Source of the DNA: MGBC102946 sp022793145 | Lineage (GTDB): Bacteria; Bacillota_I; Bacilli_A; RF39; UBA660 | Direction of reading: 5' to 3' | Assembly (NCBI GenBank): GCA_947426265.1 | Contig: CANEDJ010000010.1 | Span: 1-38,124 of the forward strand | Length of the DNA: 38,124 nt | In this document: positions 17,982 through 26,902 of the stretch, piece by piece | Layout of the letters: the number at the start of each line of letters is the position of its first letter | How positions within the stretch are numbered: position 1 is the first letter of the stretch | The notes under the pieces: generated by a model | Databases searched by the model: none | Told to the model about the DNA's origin: nothing | What the model saw: the letters and a program-made list of their open reading frames with translations, nothing else | Translations under genes and position numbers: made by a program

Positions 17982-18014
17982 AAAAAAAGTAGAAATTTTA
18001 TTTTTTCTACTTTT
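17982..18014 (-). terminator. Terminator of aspS
   Basis: An 11-bp stem (AAAAGTAGAAA at 17985-17995, its complement at 18004-18014) with an 8-nt loop and a T run on the minus strand. It overlaps the aspS stop codon. Confidence 0.8.
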
Positions 18015-19755
18015 CTATTTTAATTCCCAATTCTTTTAGTTGTTTTTCATCTACTATATTTGGTGCCTCACTCATTAAATCAGAAGCACTTGCTGTTTTT
18101 GGAAAAGCAATTACATCTCTAATATTTTCTGTTTTAGAAAGTAACATCGTAAGTCTATCCAAACCAAATGCAAGCCCTCCATGTGGTGGAGTACCATATT
18201 GAAATGCATCTATAAAGAACCCAAATTTTTCTTTCGCAGATTCTGGAGTAAAACCTAATGCTTCAAACATTTTTTTCTGTGTTTCTGCATTATGAATACG
18301 AATGCTTCCTCCTCCTGCTTCATATCCATTAATAACAATATCATACGCTTTTGCTTTACAAACTCCTGGGTTTGTCATTAATCTATCTACATCGCTATCA
18401 TGAGGGGCTGTAAAAGGATGATGACAGGCCATATATCGATTCTCTTCCTCACTATATTCAAATACTGGAAAATTGACTACCCAAAGAAGTTTGTAATCAT
18501 CAGGATCGATAAGCTTCAATTCTTTTCCAAGCTTCACACGCAATGCTCCCAAACTTGTTTTTACAATACTTTTCTTATTCGCAACTATAAATACTAAGTC
18601 ATTATTTTCTAGTTTTAGTCTTTGTTTTACATCAACTAATTCTTCTGTAGAAAGAACCTTAATGATGCTTCCTGAAAGTTCATTATCTACAAATTTTAAA
18701 TAAGCAAGTCCTGTTGCACCATATGTTTTTACAAACTCTGTAAGGGTATCTATATTCTTTCTAGAATATTTATCTGCTGCATTTTTAGCAACAATTGCGT
18801 TAATGATACCTCCTTCTTCTATTACAGATTTAAAAACGGCAAACTCTGTATTTTTAAATATAGAAGTAAGGTCTTCAATTTCCATATCAAAACGCAAATC
18901 TGGTTTATCACTTCCGTATTTTTCAATCGCTTCATCATATTCCATTTTTAAAAGTGGTAATTCAATATCAATTCCTTTTACTTTCTTAAACATATGTGCA
19001 ATAAGACGTTCTGCTAAATCCATGACATCATTCTCGTCTACAAAACTCATTTCTAAATCAATTTGTGTAAATTCTGGTTGTCTATCTGCTCTTAAATCTT
19101 CATCTCTAAAACATTTGGCAATTTGAAAGTATCGTTCCATTCCTCCAACCATTAATAATTGTTTAAATAATTGTGGAGATTGTGGAAGTGCATAAAATTT
19201 TCCATTGTTCACTCTAGAAGGTACCAAATAGTCCCTTGCACCTTCTGGAGTTGATTTACAAAGAACTGGAGTTTCTACTTCTACAAAATCTTCCCCATCT
19301 AAAAATTCCCTAGTTGCTGCCATAATTTTATGACGAATAATAAGTTTTTCTTTGATTGTATTTCTCCTTATATCCAAATAGCGATATTTAAGCCTAGTAT
19401 CTTCTAGTGCTGTTGTTGTATCACTAATTTCAAATGGTAAGTCATTTGCAGTATTTAAAACCTCAATATTTGTGACTTCTAATTCAATATCTCCTGTCTC
19501 CATATTTGGATTTTTACTTTCACGTTCTGTTATTACTCCAGTAAGCGCTACAACATATTCGTTTTTTAAAGTTTCTGCTATTTTATAGCAGTCCTGTTCT
19601 GGCCTTACCAACGCCTGAATTACACCACTGCGGTCTCTCAAATCTAAAAATAACAGTCCTCCTAAATTTCTTTTTTTATGAATCCATCCATGTAATGTTA
19701 CTGTCTTTCCTACATCTTTCATTCTAAATTCGTTATTCTTATATTGTTTCATCAT
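18007..19755 (-). CDS. aspS: Aspartyl-tRNA synthetase
   Basis: Class II aminoacyl-tRNA synthetase charging tRNA-Asp, bacterial type with a GAD insertion. Seen: N-terminal OB anticodon-binding domain (about 1-105), the catalytic core, motif 2 with FRDEDLRADRQPEFTQ (216-231), the insertion domain about 280-410, and motif 3 with GLAFGLDRLTML near the end. PEGARDYLVPSR (170-181) is the typical flipping-loop region. The length of 582 aa is normal. Two consecutive ATG codons follow a GGAGGAGG site. Expression is controlled by the T-box leader immediately upstream, with a GAC specifier. I cannot tell from sequence alone whether it is discriminating or also charges tRNA-Asn. Confidence 0.98.
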   Translation of the reverse strand: MMKQYKNNEFRMKDVGKTVTLHGWIHKKRNLGGLLFLDLRDRSGVIQALVRPEQDCYKIAETLKNEYVVALTGVITERESKNPNMETGDIELEVTNIEVLNTANDLPFEISDTTTALEDTRLKYRYLDIRRNTIKEKLIIRHKIMAATREFLDGEDFVEVETPVLCKSTPEGARDYLVPSRVNNGKFYALPQSPQLFKQLLMVGGMERYFQIAKCFRDEDLRADRQPEFTQIDLEMSFVDENDVMDLAERLIAHMFKKVKGIDIELPLLKMEYDEAIEKYGSDKPDLRFDMEIEDLTSIFKNTEFAVFKSVIEEGGIINAIVAKNAADKYSRKNIDTLTEFVKTYGATGLAYLKFVDNELSGSIIKVLSTEELVDVKQRLKLENNDLVFIVANKKSIVKTSLGALRVKLGKELKLIDPDDYKLLWVVNFPVFEYSEEENRYMACHHPFTAPHDSDVDRLMTNPGVCKAKAYDIVINGYEAGGGSIRIHNAETQKKMFEALGFTPESAKEKFGFFIDAFQYGTPPHGGLAFGLDRLTMLLSKTENIRDVIAFPKTASASDLMSEAPNIVDEKQLKELGIKIEK

Positions 19756-19777
19756 ATTCCTCCTCCTTTTTGGTATT

Positions 19778-19994
19778 AAAAAACGTCCCTAAGAAAATAT
19801 CTTAAGGACGAGCTTTTCACCCGTGGTACCACCTTATTTTATTGTATTATACAATCTCTTATCTTTAACGCAGATGATACGATTATCTTACATTTAGTGT
19901 CTTCAAAAGAATTTTTTCAAATGGTTTCACCAATATCCATTCTCTCTTTTAGAAAAAATATCTATCTACTCCTCTAAACAATAATTATATTTTT
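19778..19994 (-). promoter_or_regulatory. T-box leader of aspS (tRNA-Asp sensing)
   Basis: The leader shows the T-box sequence GGTGGTACCACGGG (complement at 19820-19833) in the antiterminator. A competing terminator follows: stem 19784-19793 with 19801-19810 (one mismatch), then six T. Stem I shows AGTAGATA, a GGTGAAACC loop and a GAAGACAC specifier region. The specifier is GAC (complement at 19899-19901), an Asp codon matching the downstream gene. Uncharged tRNA-Asp should stabilise the antiterminator and allow aspS transcription. Confidence 0.93.
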
Positions 19995-20023
19995 AGTATA
20001 ACGTTAAATTTTCTATTCGTCAA
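19995..20023 (-). promoter_or_regulatory. Promoter of the aspS T-box leader
   Basis: TTGACG, a 17-nt spacer and TATACT on the minus strand, directly after the stop codon of the upstream gene. Confidence 0.75.
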
Positions 20024-20026
20024 TAC

Positions 20027-20863
20027 CTAAGCTGACTTTTTAAAAGCAATGCCAATTAATTCTAAAATCTTTGATTTATTTTCTTTCTCGGCTTCTATTT
20101 TACTATAAAATTGATCTAGTAAAGTTTGTTCTTCTATATAACTATGGCTAATGATTTGACCATTTCTTTCTTGATTTCTAGAAAGAAATCTTCCATATTC
20201 TCCTGCTTTATCTAATTCTGTATTTGTTACTACCATATAATTTGGATGTGTTACTTCTAAGACATCGGTTTTAATGACATTTCCAAGCAAATGCATCCGA
20301 GTTCCTATTCCATAGCAAGAAAGATAAATTCCATTTAAATGATCTTCTTCAAATGTTTTTACCCTAGAATCTGTGACCTCTATTTCACTGTGCTCTATTC
20401 TAAGATTTCCTTTTAAAGCTGATATTTTAACGCCATATCTTCCAATAAATGAACAGTTCCTATAAACAGTTGTTCCTGTAGATGATTGAAGTGTTAAAGC
20501 TGATAAACTTTCTATTCTATTTTTACTAAAAGACTGAATGTCAGATATAATAGAAATATCTCCAGAAGCTCTCATATTCATTCCCTCAGGCATTCTAAAA
20601 TAACCACCATTAATAGAAAGAGATTCTAGGTTTTCTGTTCCAACAAATTCTTTTATTACTACTTTTGCTGCATCCAAGACAACACTTTCGCAAAGCCGAT
20701 TCCCATTTATAAATTCTATAGAATTTCTTCTAGAACAAAATTCAAAGTTAAGTAGTGTACAATTCTGAAATACAAATGTACAATTTTCACATCCATCAGT
20801 AGAAAATCTTCCAATCAAGGTATCATCATGAATTACAATTGTTTTTCCGTATTGTTTTGACAT
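20027..20863 (-). CDS. Hypothetical protein, possible beta-solenoid
   Basis: A 278-aa protein without signal peptide or membrane helix. Most of it is a series of short beta-strand-like units (CTFVFQNCTLLNFEF, SLSINGGYF, DISIISDI, ALTLQSSTG, VYRNCSFIGRYGVKIS, LRIEHSEIEV). This resembles the right-handed parallel beta-helix of pectin-lyase-like or polymorphic-repeat proteins, and a helical tail of about 40 residues follows. I do not recognise a named family. I chose the ATG at 20863 because AGGAGG lies 7 nt upstream; the ORF open to 20917 lacks a site there. It has its own promoter with overlapping palindromes at the -10. The cytoplasmic location and role are unknown. Confidence 0.8.
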   Translation of the reverse strand: MSKQYGKTIVIHDDTLIGRFSTDGCENCTFVFQNCTLLNFEFCSRRNSIEFINGNRLCESVVLDAAKVVIKEFVGTENLESLSINGGYFRMPEGMNMRASGDISIISDIQSFSKNRIESLSALTLQSSTGTTVYRNCSFIGRYGVKISALKGNLRIEHSEIEVTDSRVKTFEEDHLNGIYLSCYGIGTRMHLLGNVIKTDVLEVTHPNYMVVTNTELDKAGEYGRFLSRNQERNGQIISHSYIEEQTLLDQFYSKIEAEKENKSKILELIGIAFKKSA

Positions 20864-20897
20864 ATTTATGCCTCCTAACAAGCTGCCCTTTAGAAAG

Positions 20898-20917
20898 ACA
20901 TTATGATAATGTATCAT
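20898..20917. promoter_or_regulatory. Overlapping palindromes, possible operator
   Basis: ACATTAT-G-ATAATGT (20898-20912) and ATGATA-ATG-TATCAT (20903-20917) are both perfect inverted repeats overlapping the -10 box of the gene downstream. The position fits a repressor site. The arrangement resembles Fur/PerR-type 7-1-7 boxes only loosely. Confidence 0.35.
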
Positions 20918-20937
20918 TTTTTATGCATAGATGTCAA
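20908..20937 (-). promoter_or_regulatory. Promoter of the beta-solenoid-like gene
   Basis: A perfect TTGACA, an 18-nt spacer and TACATT on the minus strand. Confidence 0.5.
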
Positions 20938-21146
20938 GATTTTTTTGTTTTTTTATGATAGAAATCAGAAATGGAAAATTGAATATCTGCACTATTGCTT
21001 CTTTTTTTGTCATATGCTTCACCATTTTCATTATTCAATTATTCCTTTAAAATCCCATATTAATATAAAAAGAACTTTGTTTTCCTCAAAATTCTCTATC
21101 TCAAAATTATAATTTTTAATACACAGTTTTTTTAAGTATTATATAT
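20938..21146. other. AT-rich intergenic region
   Basis: About 210 very AT-rich bases. I see no gene, no strong hairpin and no repeat that I would call. Confidence 0.5.
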
Positions 21147-21716
21147 TTATAAAATTTTTCTACTTGATTCACTATTTTTCATATGACCAGAATTAATTAT
21201 ATTTTCAATTTCTTCTAAATTCATATCTTTTGAAATTGCATCCTCATATCCATTTGCTACAATATATTTGCTTAGTGGCATAATCATTACTTCAAATTCA
21301 TTTTTATCATTTTCTGAATGAGCTCCAACCCAGCCTTCTTCTACTTGATATACAAAATGTAATTGTTCTCCGTCTATAATAACAATAAATTCTTTTCCCT
21401 GCAAATTTTTATAACGATAAGCGGCTGGATCCTTTTGGTAAAATTGCAGAATTTGAACATAACTAGCTTCATCACTATGTACACTCGTTCTGCTCGAAGA
21501 AAACACAATAGGTTCTTCTGTATATTCAACAGATTCAGCCAATTCTTCATAATGAATTGTAAGATTTAGGCTTTCAGTTTCACTCTCTATTAATGTTCCA
21601 GATTTTACTGTATATCCGCCAATCAAAACTACTGTAGCTGCTACTCCAGCGCATAATCGTATTTTTTTATTTTTTAGCCATGCCATTAAATGATTATTTT
21701 TTTGAAAATTTAACAT
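21147..21716 (-). CDS. Hypothetical single-pass membrane protein
   Basis: A 189-aa protein. A basic N terminus (KNKKIR) is followed by one hydrophobic helix (about 22-38, with VAATVVLIGGY) and an exported acidic domain with no recognised family. The domain has several beta strands (EFIVIIDGEQLHFVYQV, FEVMIMPLSKYIV) and a C-terminal helix. The ORF is open to 21779, but the added peptide is only a translated 33-bp DNA repeat. The AGAGGGAT site points to the ATG at 21716. The promoter lies in that repeat. There are no close neighbours that explain it. Confidence 0.75.
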   Translation of the reverse strand: MLNFQKNNHLMAWLKNKKIRLCAGVAATVVLIGGYTVKSGTLIESETESLNLTIHYEELAESVEYTEEPIVFSSSRTSVHSDEASYVQILQFYQKDPAAYRYKNLQGKEFIVIIDGEQLHFVYQVEEGWVGAHSENDKNEFEVMIMPLSKYIVANGYEDAISKDMNLEEIENIINSGHMKNSESSRKIL

Positions 21717-21724
21717 AACTATCC

Positions 21725-21796
21725 CTCTTTCAAGAAAATTATACATCTTTTTTATTTCTCTTTCAAGAAAATTATACATCTTTTTTATTTCTCTTT
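21725..21796. repeat. 33-bp tandem direct repeat, 2.2 copies
   Basis: Copies at 21725-21757 and 21758-21790 are identical, and a partial third begins at 21791. Each contains a minus-strand TATAAT. At 33 bp the repeat keeps the reading frame (11 codons), so a longer frame appears to read through it. Confidence 0.9.
21738..21766 (-). promoter_or_regulatory. Promoter within the tandem repeat
   Basis: TTGAAA, a 17-nt spacer and a perfect TATAAT on the minus strand. The -35 comes from the second repeat copy and the -10 from the first. The other copy has the -10 but only TAAAAA as a -35. Confidence 0.65.
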
Positions 21797-21919
21797 TTTA
21801 TTTTGTAACCAAAATGCTTCAAATTATTCAATTACTTTATAAATAGTTATTTTTATTAATTTCCATTAGCAATATTCACTTTTCTAATATAAATTACATT
21901 TTACTATATAAGCTTCAAT

Positions 21920-23944
21920 TTACTCTTCTACATGATCACAACTATTGCATTTTATCTTTTTATTTTTTTCTACTAACATACTTTTACATTCTGGACATTC
22001 TTTCCCAATTGGTTTATCCCAATATGCAGTCTTACATTTTGGATAATTGTTACATCCATAAAAAACTTTTCCTTTTTTCGTTTTCTTTTCTACAATTTTC
22101 CCCTCACAGTTTGGACAGTCCACTATTTCAACTACTGCTTTTGGCTCTGCTTTAATATATTTACATTCTGGAAAATTACTACAAGCTACAAAACTTCCAT
22201 ACTTTCCTTTTCTAATAACCAGCGGATGACCACATTCTGGACAAGCTTCCCCTGTTTCTTCCGCTTCTTTTTTGGGCATTGCATCAAAGGCATGTTTTAC
22301 ACTAGGCTCAAATTCTTTGTAAAAGTCTTCCAAAGTTTCATACCACACAATATCTCCATCTGCAATTTGGTCCAAATCTTTTTCCATATTCGCTGTATAT
22401 TCTACATTGATTAAATGAGAAAAATAATCTTGCAATTTATCTGTAATTTCAAAACCAATATCAGTTGGTATAAATTTTTTTTCAACAACATTCACATATC
22501 CTCTTGTTTTTAATGTTTCCATAGTAGTTGCATAAGTACTAGGTCTACCAATTCCTAGTTCTTCCATCTCTTTAATTAATTTGGCCTCTGTATATCTTGC
22601 TGGTGGTTTTGTAAAATGTTGCTCTTTCTGGATTTCTTCTGAAATAATGATTTCGTTTGTTTTTAGTTCTGGAAGCGATTTATCTTTGGTATCTTCATAA
22701 TCACCATAAACTTTTAGATACCCATCAAACGTAATCACTTGTCCAGATGCTTTAAACTGGTACTCATGATTATTTAAAATTACTGTTGTATTATCAGTTT
22801 TCGCATCTGCCATAATAGACGCTAAAGCACGACAGTAAATTAATCGATATAATTTATATTCATCTGGAGTTAAATATGGTCTTACACTTTCTGGAGTCCT
22901 ATTAATACTTGTTGGACGAATTGCTTCATGAGCATCTTGTACATTTTCCTTTTTCTTTCCTTGTTTTGCGTGTCCGACATATTCTTTTCCATAGGTTCCA
23001 TTGATATATCCCATTGTTTCTTTTACAAATTCATCTGATAAACGTGTTGAATCAGTACGCATATAACTAATTAAACCAACTGTTTCATCTTCTAATTTGA
23101 TTCCTTCATATAATTTTTGAGCAATACTCATTGTTTTTTTAGAAGTCATCCCTAGTTTTGATGAAGCATCTTGTTGTAAAGTACTTGTGATAAATGGAAC
23201 TTTTGATGGTTTGCTTTTGGCTTTTTTCTCAACACTCTCAATTTTAAATTCTTCATCTAACGAAGATAATATTTTATCTGCTTCTTCTTCATTCTTAATT
23301 TCAATATCTTTTTTTTGATAAGCAAATAACTCTGCATCAAATTCTTTAAAAATCGCATCAATCGTCCAATACTCTTCTGCCTTAAATGCTTCAATTTCTC
23401 TTTCTTTATCTACAACTAATTTTAAAGCTACACTCTGTACTCTTCCTGCACTACTACCATCTGTTTTTGACTGAATTAATTTGCTTAAACGAAATCCTAT
23501 AATACGGTCTAAAATTCTTCTTGTCTCTTGACTATTTACCAAATCCTGGTCTATTTTTCTTGCATTTTTAAAAGATTCTAAAATCGCATTTTTTGTAATT
23601 TCATTAAATACAATTCGGTCATACTTTTTAGAATCTAATCCAAGCGCATCATATAAATGCCACGCAATTGCTTCTCCTTCACGGTCTGGATCGCTCGCAA
23701 GATAAACGAAATCAGAATCTTTAACATCTTTTTTTAATTCATCTATTAGTTTTTTCTTTCCTTTAATTGCTACATAATCTGGTTTAAAATGGTCTTCAAT
23801 GTCTACACCAAAACCATATTTCCCTTTGGTAGATAAATCCCTAACATGTCCTTTACTAGAAACAACTTCATAGTCATCTCCAAGATATGCTTTAATTGTC
23901 GTTGCTTTATGTGGTGATTCGACAATCACTAGTTTTTTTCCCAT
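21920..23944 (-). CDS. topA: DNA topoisomerase I
   Basis: Type IA topoisomerase that relaxes negative supercoils. Seen: the N-terminal TOPRIM domain with Glu9 (VIVESPHKA) and SDPDREGE (Asp85, Asp87), the gate domains, the catalytic Tyr294 in GLISYMRTDSTRL, and three C-terminal four-Cys zinc ribbons (CPECGHPL...CSNFPEC, CPNCEG...CNNYPKC, CPECKSM...CNSC). The length of 674 aa is normal for Bacillota. An AAGGAAG site precedes the ATG, and a consensus promoter lies just upstream. No terminator separates it from the activase gene, so read-through from that operon is possible. Confidence 0.98.
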   Translation of the reverse strand: MGKKLVIVESPHKATTIKAYLGDDYEVVSSKGHVRDLSTKGKYGFGVDIEDHFKPDYVAIKGKKKLIDELKKDVKDSDFVYLASDPDREGEAIAWHLYDALGLDSKKYDRIVFNEITKNAILESFKNARKIDQDLVNSQETRRILDRIIGFRLSKLIQSKTDGSSAGRVQSVALKLVVDKEREIEAFKAEEYWTIDAIFKEFDAELFAYQKKDIEIKNEEEADKILSSLDEEFKIESVEKKAKSKPSKVPFITSTLQQDASSKLGMTSKKTMSIAQKLYEGIKLEDETVGLISYMRTDSTRLSDEFVKETMGYINGTYGKEYVGHAKQGKKKENVQDAHEAIRPTSINRTPESVRPYLTPDEYKLYRLIYCRALASIMADAKTDNTTVILNNHEYQFKASGQVITFDGYLKVYGDYEDTKDKSLPELKTNEIIISEEIQKEQHFTKPPARYTEAKLIKEMEELGIGRPSTYATTMETLKTRGYVNVVEKKFIPTDIGFEITDKLQDYFSHLINVEYTANMEKDLDQIADGDIVWYETLEDFYKEFEPSVKHAFDAMPKKEAEETGEACPECGHPLVIRKGKYGSFVACSNFPECKYIKAEPKAVVEIVDCPNCEGKIVEKKTKKGKVFYGCNNYPKCKTAYWDKPIGKECPECKSMLVEKNKKIKCNSCDHVEE

Positions 23945-23971
23945 AATTCACTTCCTTTATGTCAATACTAA

Positions 23972-24000
23972 TTTATACACTATTATTGAAATCTTGTCAA
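23972..24000 (-). promoter_or_regulatory. Promoter of topA
   Basis: A perfect TTGACA, a 17-nt spacer and TATAAA on the minus strand, about 28 nt upstream of the ATG. Confidence 0.75.
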
Positions 24001-24006
24001 CTTTCT

Positions 24007-24945
24007 TTAAGATACTTTTCCACATTTGCTCCCCCATGATTCAATAAATTTAGAATCTTTATAGATTCTTAATATTTCACAATGGTTAGAACATTTTTCA
24101 CATTCTCTTCCTTGCGTTTCAAAAGCAATATCAGCTACATCTAAAGTTCTCTTTTTCCCATCTTCGTATTTATGAGAAAGAATGGCGATTCCAATTGCAC
24201 CCATTAAATGACTATTCGTATCTACAATAATATCTTCTTTTAAAACTTCTTTAAAGTATTTCTCTACTCCTTTATTTTTGCTAACGCCCCCTTGAAATAC
24301 AATTGGTGGCATTATTTTTTTCCCTTTTCCAACATTGTTTAAATAATTTAGTACAACACTTTTACAAAGACCTGCTATAATATCTTCTTTTTTATAACCA
24401 ACTTGTGCTTTATGTATTAAATCTGATTCTGCAAAGACTGTACAACGTGCCGCTATTTTAACAGGGTTTTTAGATTTCAATGCAAGCATTCCAAAATCTT
24501 CTATTTCAACCCCTAATCGCTTTGCTTGACTGGATAAAAAAGAGCCTGTTCCAGCTGCACAAAGGGTATTCATTGCATAATCTTCTATTAAACCATCTTT
24601 TAATACAATCATTTTGGAGTCTTGTCCTCCAATTTCTAAAATTGTCCTAACATCTGGATAAAAATGAGTTGTTCCAATCGCATGAGCAGTAATTTCATTT
24701 TTCACAACATTTGCATCTACCATAAGACCGATCAGTTTTCTAGCACTCCCAGTTGTCCCAATTCCATAAATTTCTATATCAGAACTCATACTATTTTTCA
24801 TTTGATGTAATAAGGTTTTTACCGCTTTTATCGGATTTCCTTCCGTCCATATATAAAGAGAGTTTATAATTTTATTTTGTTCATCTAATATTACTCCTTT
24901 TGTAGAAATAGAGCCAATATCAATTCCTAAATAACCCTTTTTCAA
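24007..24945 (-). CDS. 2-hydroxyacyl-CoA dehydratase activase-like ATPase (BcrAD/BadFG family)
   Basis: An ATPase of the ASKHA fold (COG1924), related to HgdC, which uses ATP to push electrons onto a dehydratase or reductase. Seen: phosphate-1 GIDIGSISTKG (7-17), LEIGGQDSK (103-111), and Cys129 in NTLCAAGTGSF and Cys168 in AARCTVFAESD. These are the two Cys that in HgdC let a dimer hold one [4Fe-4S] cluster. A C-terminal extension carries four more Cys (282, 285, 289, 308), which could bind a second cluster or zinc. It is the last gene of a three-gene set, 3 nt after its neighbour. The substrate system is not identified. Confidence 0.9.
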   Translation of the reverse strand: MKKGYLGIDIGSISTKGVILDEQNKIINSLYIWTEGNPIKAVKTLLHQMKNSMSSDIEIYGIGTTGSARKLIGLMVDANVVKNEITAHAIGTTHFYPDVRTILEIGGQDSKMIVLKDGLIEDYAMNTLCAAGTGSFLSSQAKRLGVEIEDFGMLALKSKNPVKIAARCTVFAESDLIHKAQVGYKKEDIIAGLCKSVVLNYLNNVGKGKKIMPPIVFQGGVSKNKGVEKYFKEVLKEDIIVDTNSHLMGAIGIAILSHKYEDGKKRTLDVADIAFETQGRECEKCSNHCEILRIYKDSKFIESWGSKCGKVS

Positions 24946-24948
24946 TTT

Positions 24949-26028
24949 TTATCTCCTCATTTCTAACATATCATAAAATGCTTCCAATCTGGTTTTTATT
25001 CCAACTTCAGATGTTCCTGTATCAAAACTAAAAAATAAAAGAGGTACATTATAATCATTACATACTTTTGATATAATGGGCATCGCACTAATTTCTGGCG
25101 TACAAAAAGAAGATTTAATATGAATAATGCCATCATATCCTTGGAGACATAGTTCTTTTGCTCTCGCAATATTATCTATGGCGTCTGCTCCCATTTTATA
25201 AGTGATATAGTCAGAAGCATCCTTTAAATATTGTTTGGTCTTTTTATGTTTTTCAAATAATAAATATGTCACATTGGTAAATCTCTTTATTTCAAAGTTC
25301 ATAGAAGCTAATGTACGTTCTAATTCATAATTAGAATAAGGTTCCATAATGGTATAAAGTTCTCCAATGATACCAATTTTTAATGGTCTTTCTGGCTTTT
25401 TAATTGGAATTCGTTCAAACTTTTTTTTATATTTCAAATATACTTTTTTTAATTGATAACAACTTTTTACTTTTGAAAATTTTAGTAGCATTTCTTCTTT
25501 TAAATTTAAAAAGCTATCTTTTTCTATCTCAAATCCAATATTTTCTCTTATATAATGATCAATAAAATCCATATATTGCACCATTTTTTTTGTTATTCTC
25601 CCATAATAAAGGGCTTTTAAAATAGATGCTTTTGGGTCTATTTCTTTTATGATGTGATAAATTCTTTTGATATCTGTTTTCCCTGCTGTTACTAAATTAT
25701 AAACTTTGCAGTCATATCCTAAATCTTGGATTATTTGTTCTTGAAGTTCTGCATAATATCCATATCTACAACCGCCCCCTGCTTGAATGAGTATTTTTGC
25801 TCCTTGTTCTAAACCTTCTATCAATGTTCCAAGGGTATATTTAAATGGGGTACATACAAATTCTGGACTATATTTTGCCCCTATTTCTATTGTTCTTGCT
25901 GTAATTGGTTTTGGCTTTATAATTTTATTATGTATGATATGAGAAAGTAGAAAGTGTGCTGGTACATCATAATCTCCCATTTTAGGGAATGTAACACTAT
26001 CTAACTTTTTTCTGCTCAAGAATATCAA
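24949..26028 (-). CDS. Dehydratase/reductase component-like protein (COG3581/DUF2229 type)
   Basis: A 359-aa protein related to the electron-accepting components that partner HgdC-like activases. SVTFPKMGDY (11-20) is the family N terminus. Conserved Cys are Cys59 (EFVCTPFK), Cys87 (GGGCRYGYY) and Cys309 (SSFCTPE), the likely [4Fe-4S] ligands. The C terminus (GTSEVGIKTRLEAF) mirrors that of the gene upstream, so the two are paralogous subunits. The start is difficult. The domain begins before the only good ATG (codon 17), leaving a TTG at 26028 with a weak AGAAAG site, 32 bp inside the upstream gene. Translation is probably coupled. Confidence 0.88.
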   Translation of the reverse strand: MIFLSRKKLDSVTFPKMGDYDVPAHFLLSHIIHNKIIKPKPITARTIEIGAKYSPEFVCTPFKYTLGTLIEGLEQGAKILIQAGGGCRYGYYAELQEQIIQDLGYDCKVYNLVTAGKTDIKRIYHIIKEIDPKASILKALYYGRITKKMVQYMDFIDHYIRENIGFEIEKDSFLNLKEEMLLKFSKVKSCYQLKKVYLKYKKKFERIPIKKPERPLKIGIIGELYTIMEPYSNYELERTLASMNFEIKRFTNVTYLLFEKHKKTKQYLKDASDYITYKMGADAIDNIARAKELCLQGYDGIIHIKSSFCTPEISAMPIISKVCNDYNVPLLFFSFDTGTSEVGIKTRLEAFYDMLEMRR

Positions 26029-26902
26029 TAAAACTTTCTAAACGTGTTTCCATTCCAGCACTCCCACTTTCTTCATCTATAATCAAATTCAAATATGGCA
26101 TTTTTATTTTTCGCATCAATAATTCATTGACTAAACTATCTGGTCCACAAGGAAACGTTGATAAAAATAAAATTCCATCTACTCTATCTTTTACGAAAGG
26201 AAGTATTCCTACTAAATCTTTATTATATTTCCAATATAAATTAGAAGAAAATGCAAAATAATCATTTTTATTATTTTCTATTAAAGCATTGGCATTAATA
26301 GAAATAGCACCTAAGTTCTTTATTGTATTTTTTATTTCTGTTCCTATCAAAGCATCTTCAAAATTATAAGGATGGCTCATTACTAACAGTTTCTTTTTAG
26401 AAGATGATAATTTTTCTAATTCCAATTTTCTTTTTTTCTTCTTTTCTTTTTCTACTTTTTGTACACTATTAAAATAAGCAATTTTTGATTGTTCTTTTCC
26501 TTTTCCGAGTAGCATTCCAAGTTTTATAAATGCTTTCATCTCTGTTTCTTTATGTGTTTCATCCACATTATAAGTGAATAATGGGATTTTAAAAAGATTA
26601 GCAACTATATCATATAATCCTAAAAAGTTTGTACAAGTTTGATTATATGTTCCATAATTATCAATTCTTGGAACTAAAATAGCATCACATTTTCCTACTA
26701 AATAATGGATATGTCCCAAATATAATTTTAAAGAGAGACACATTTCATCATTTGCGCATTTACATCCATTTTCTAATATTTCTCTTGTTGTTTTTGGACT
26801 TATTACAACTTCATATCCCAATTCTTCCAAAAAGCTTCTCCACATATCACCATAATAATAATAGTGAAGGGCTCTTGGTATTCCAATTTTAATCTTGTCC
26901 AT
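25997..26902 (-). CDS. Dehydratase/reductase component-like protein (DUF2229/COG3580 type)
   Basis: A 301-aa protein from the chosen ATG. KIGIPRALHYYYYG (4-17) is typical of DUF2229 proteins. Cys at 47, 49, 55, 90 and 252 (NGCKCANDEMC, NQTCTNF, TFPCGPD) are candidate iron-sulfur ligands, and DEESGSAGMETRLESF near the end parallels the paralogous neighbour. A lysine-rich linker (about 150-172) divides the two halves. I chose 26902 because AGGTGAT lies just upstream; the ORF open to 26968 adds a basic peptide without homology. In many Clostridia these components are parts of one polypeptide of about 1,400 aa, whereas here they are three genes. Function unknown, with ATP-driven low-potential electron transfer inferred. 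Confidence 0.87.
   Translation of the reverse strand: MDKIKIGIPRALHYYYYGDMWRSFLEELGYEVVISPKTTREILENGCKCANDEMCLSLKLYLGHIHYLVGKCDAILVPRIDNYGTYNQTCTNFLGLYDIVANLFKIPLFTYNVDETHKETEMKAFIKLGMLLGKGKEQSKIAYFNSVQKVEKEKKKKRKLELEKLSSSKKKLLVMSHPYNFEDALIGTEIKNTIKNLGAISINANALIENNKNDYFAFSSNLYWKYNKDLVGILPFVKDRVDGILFLSTFPCGPDSLVNELLMRKIKMPYLNLIIDEESGSAGMETRLESFIDILEQKKVR

Noticed and set aside
21725..21796. Possible CRISPR array from the 33-bp repeats
   Set aside because: The copies are directly adjacent with no spacers, and no cas gene is present.
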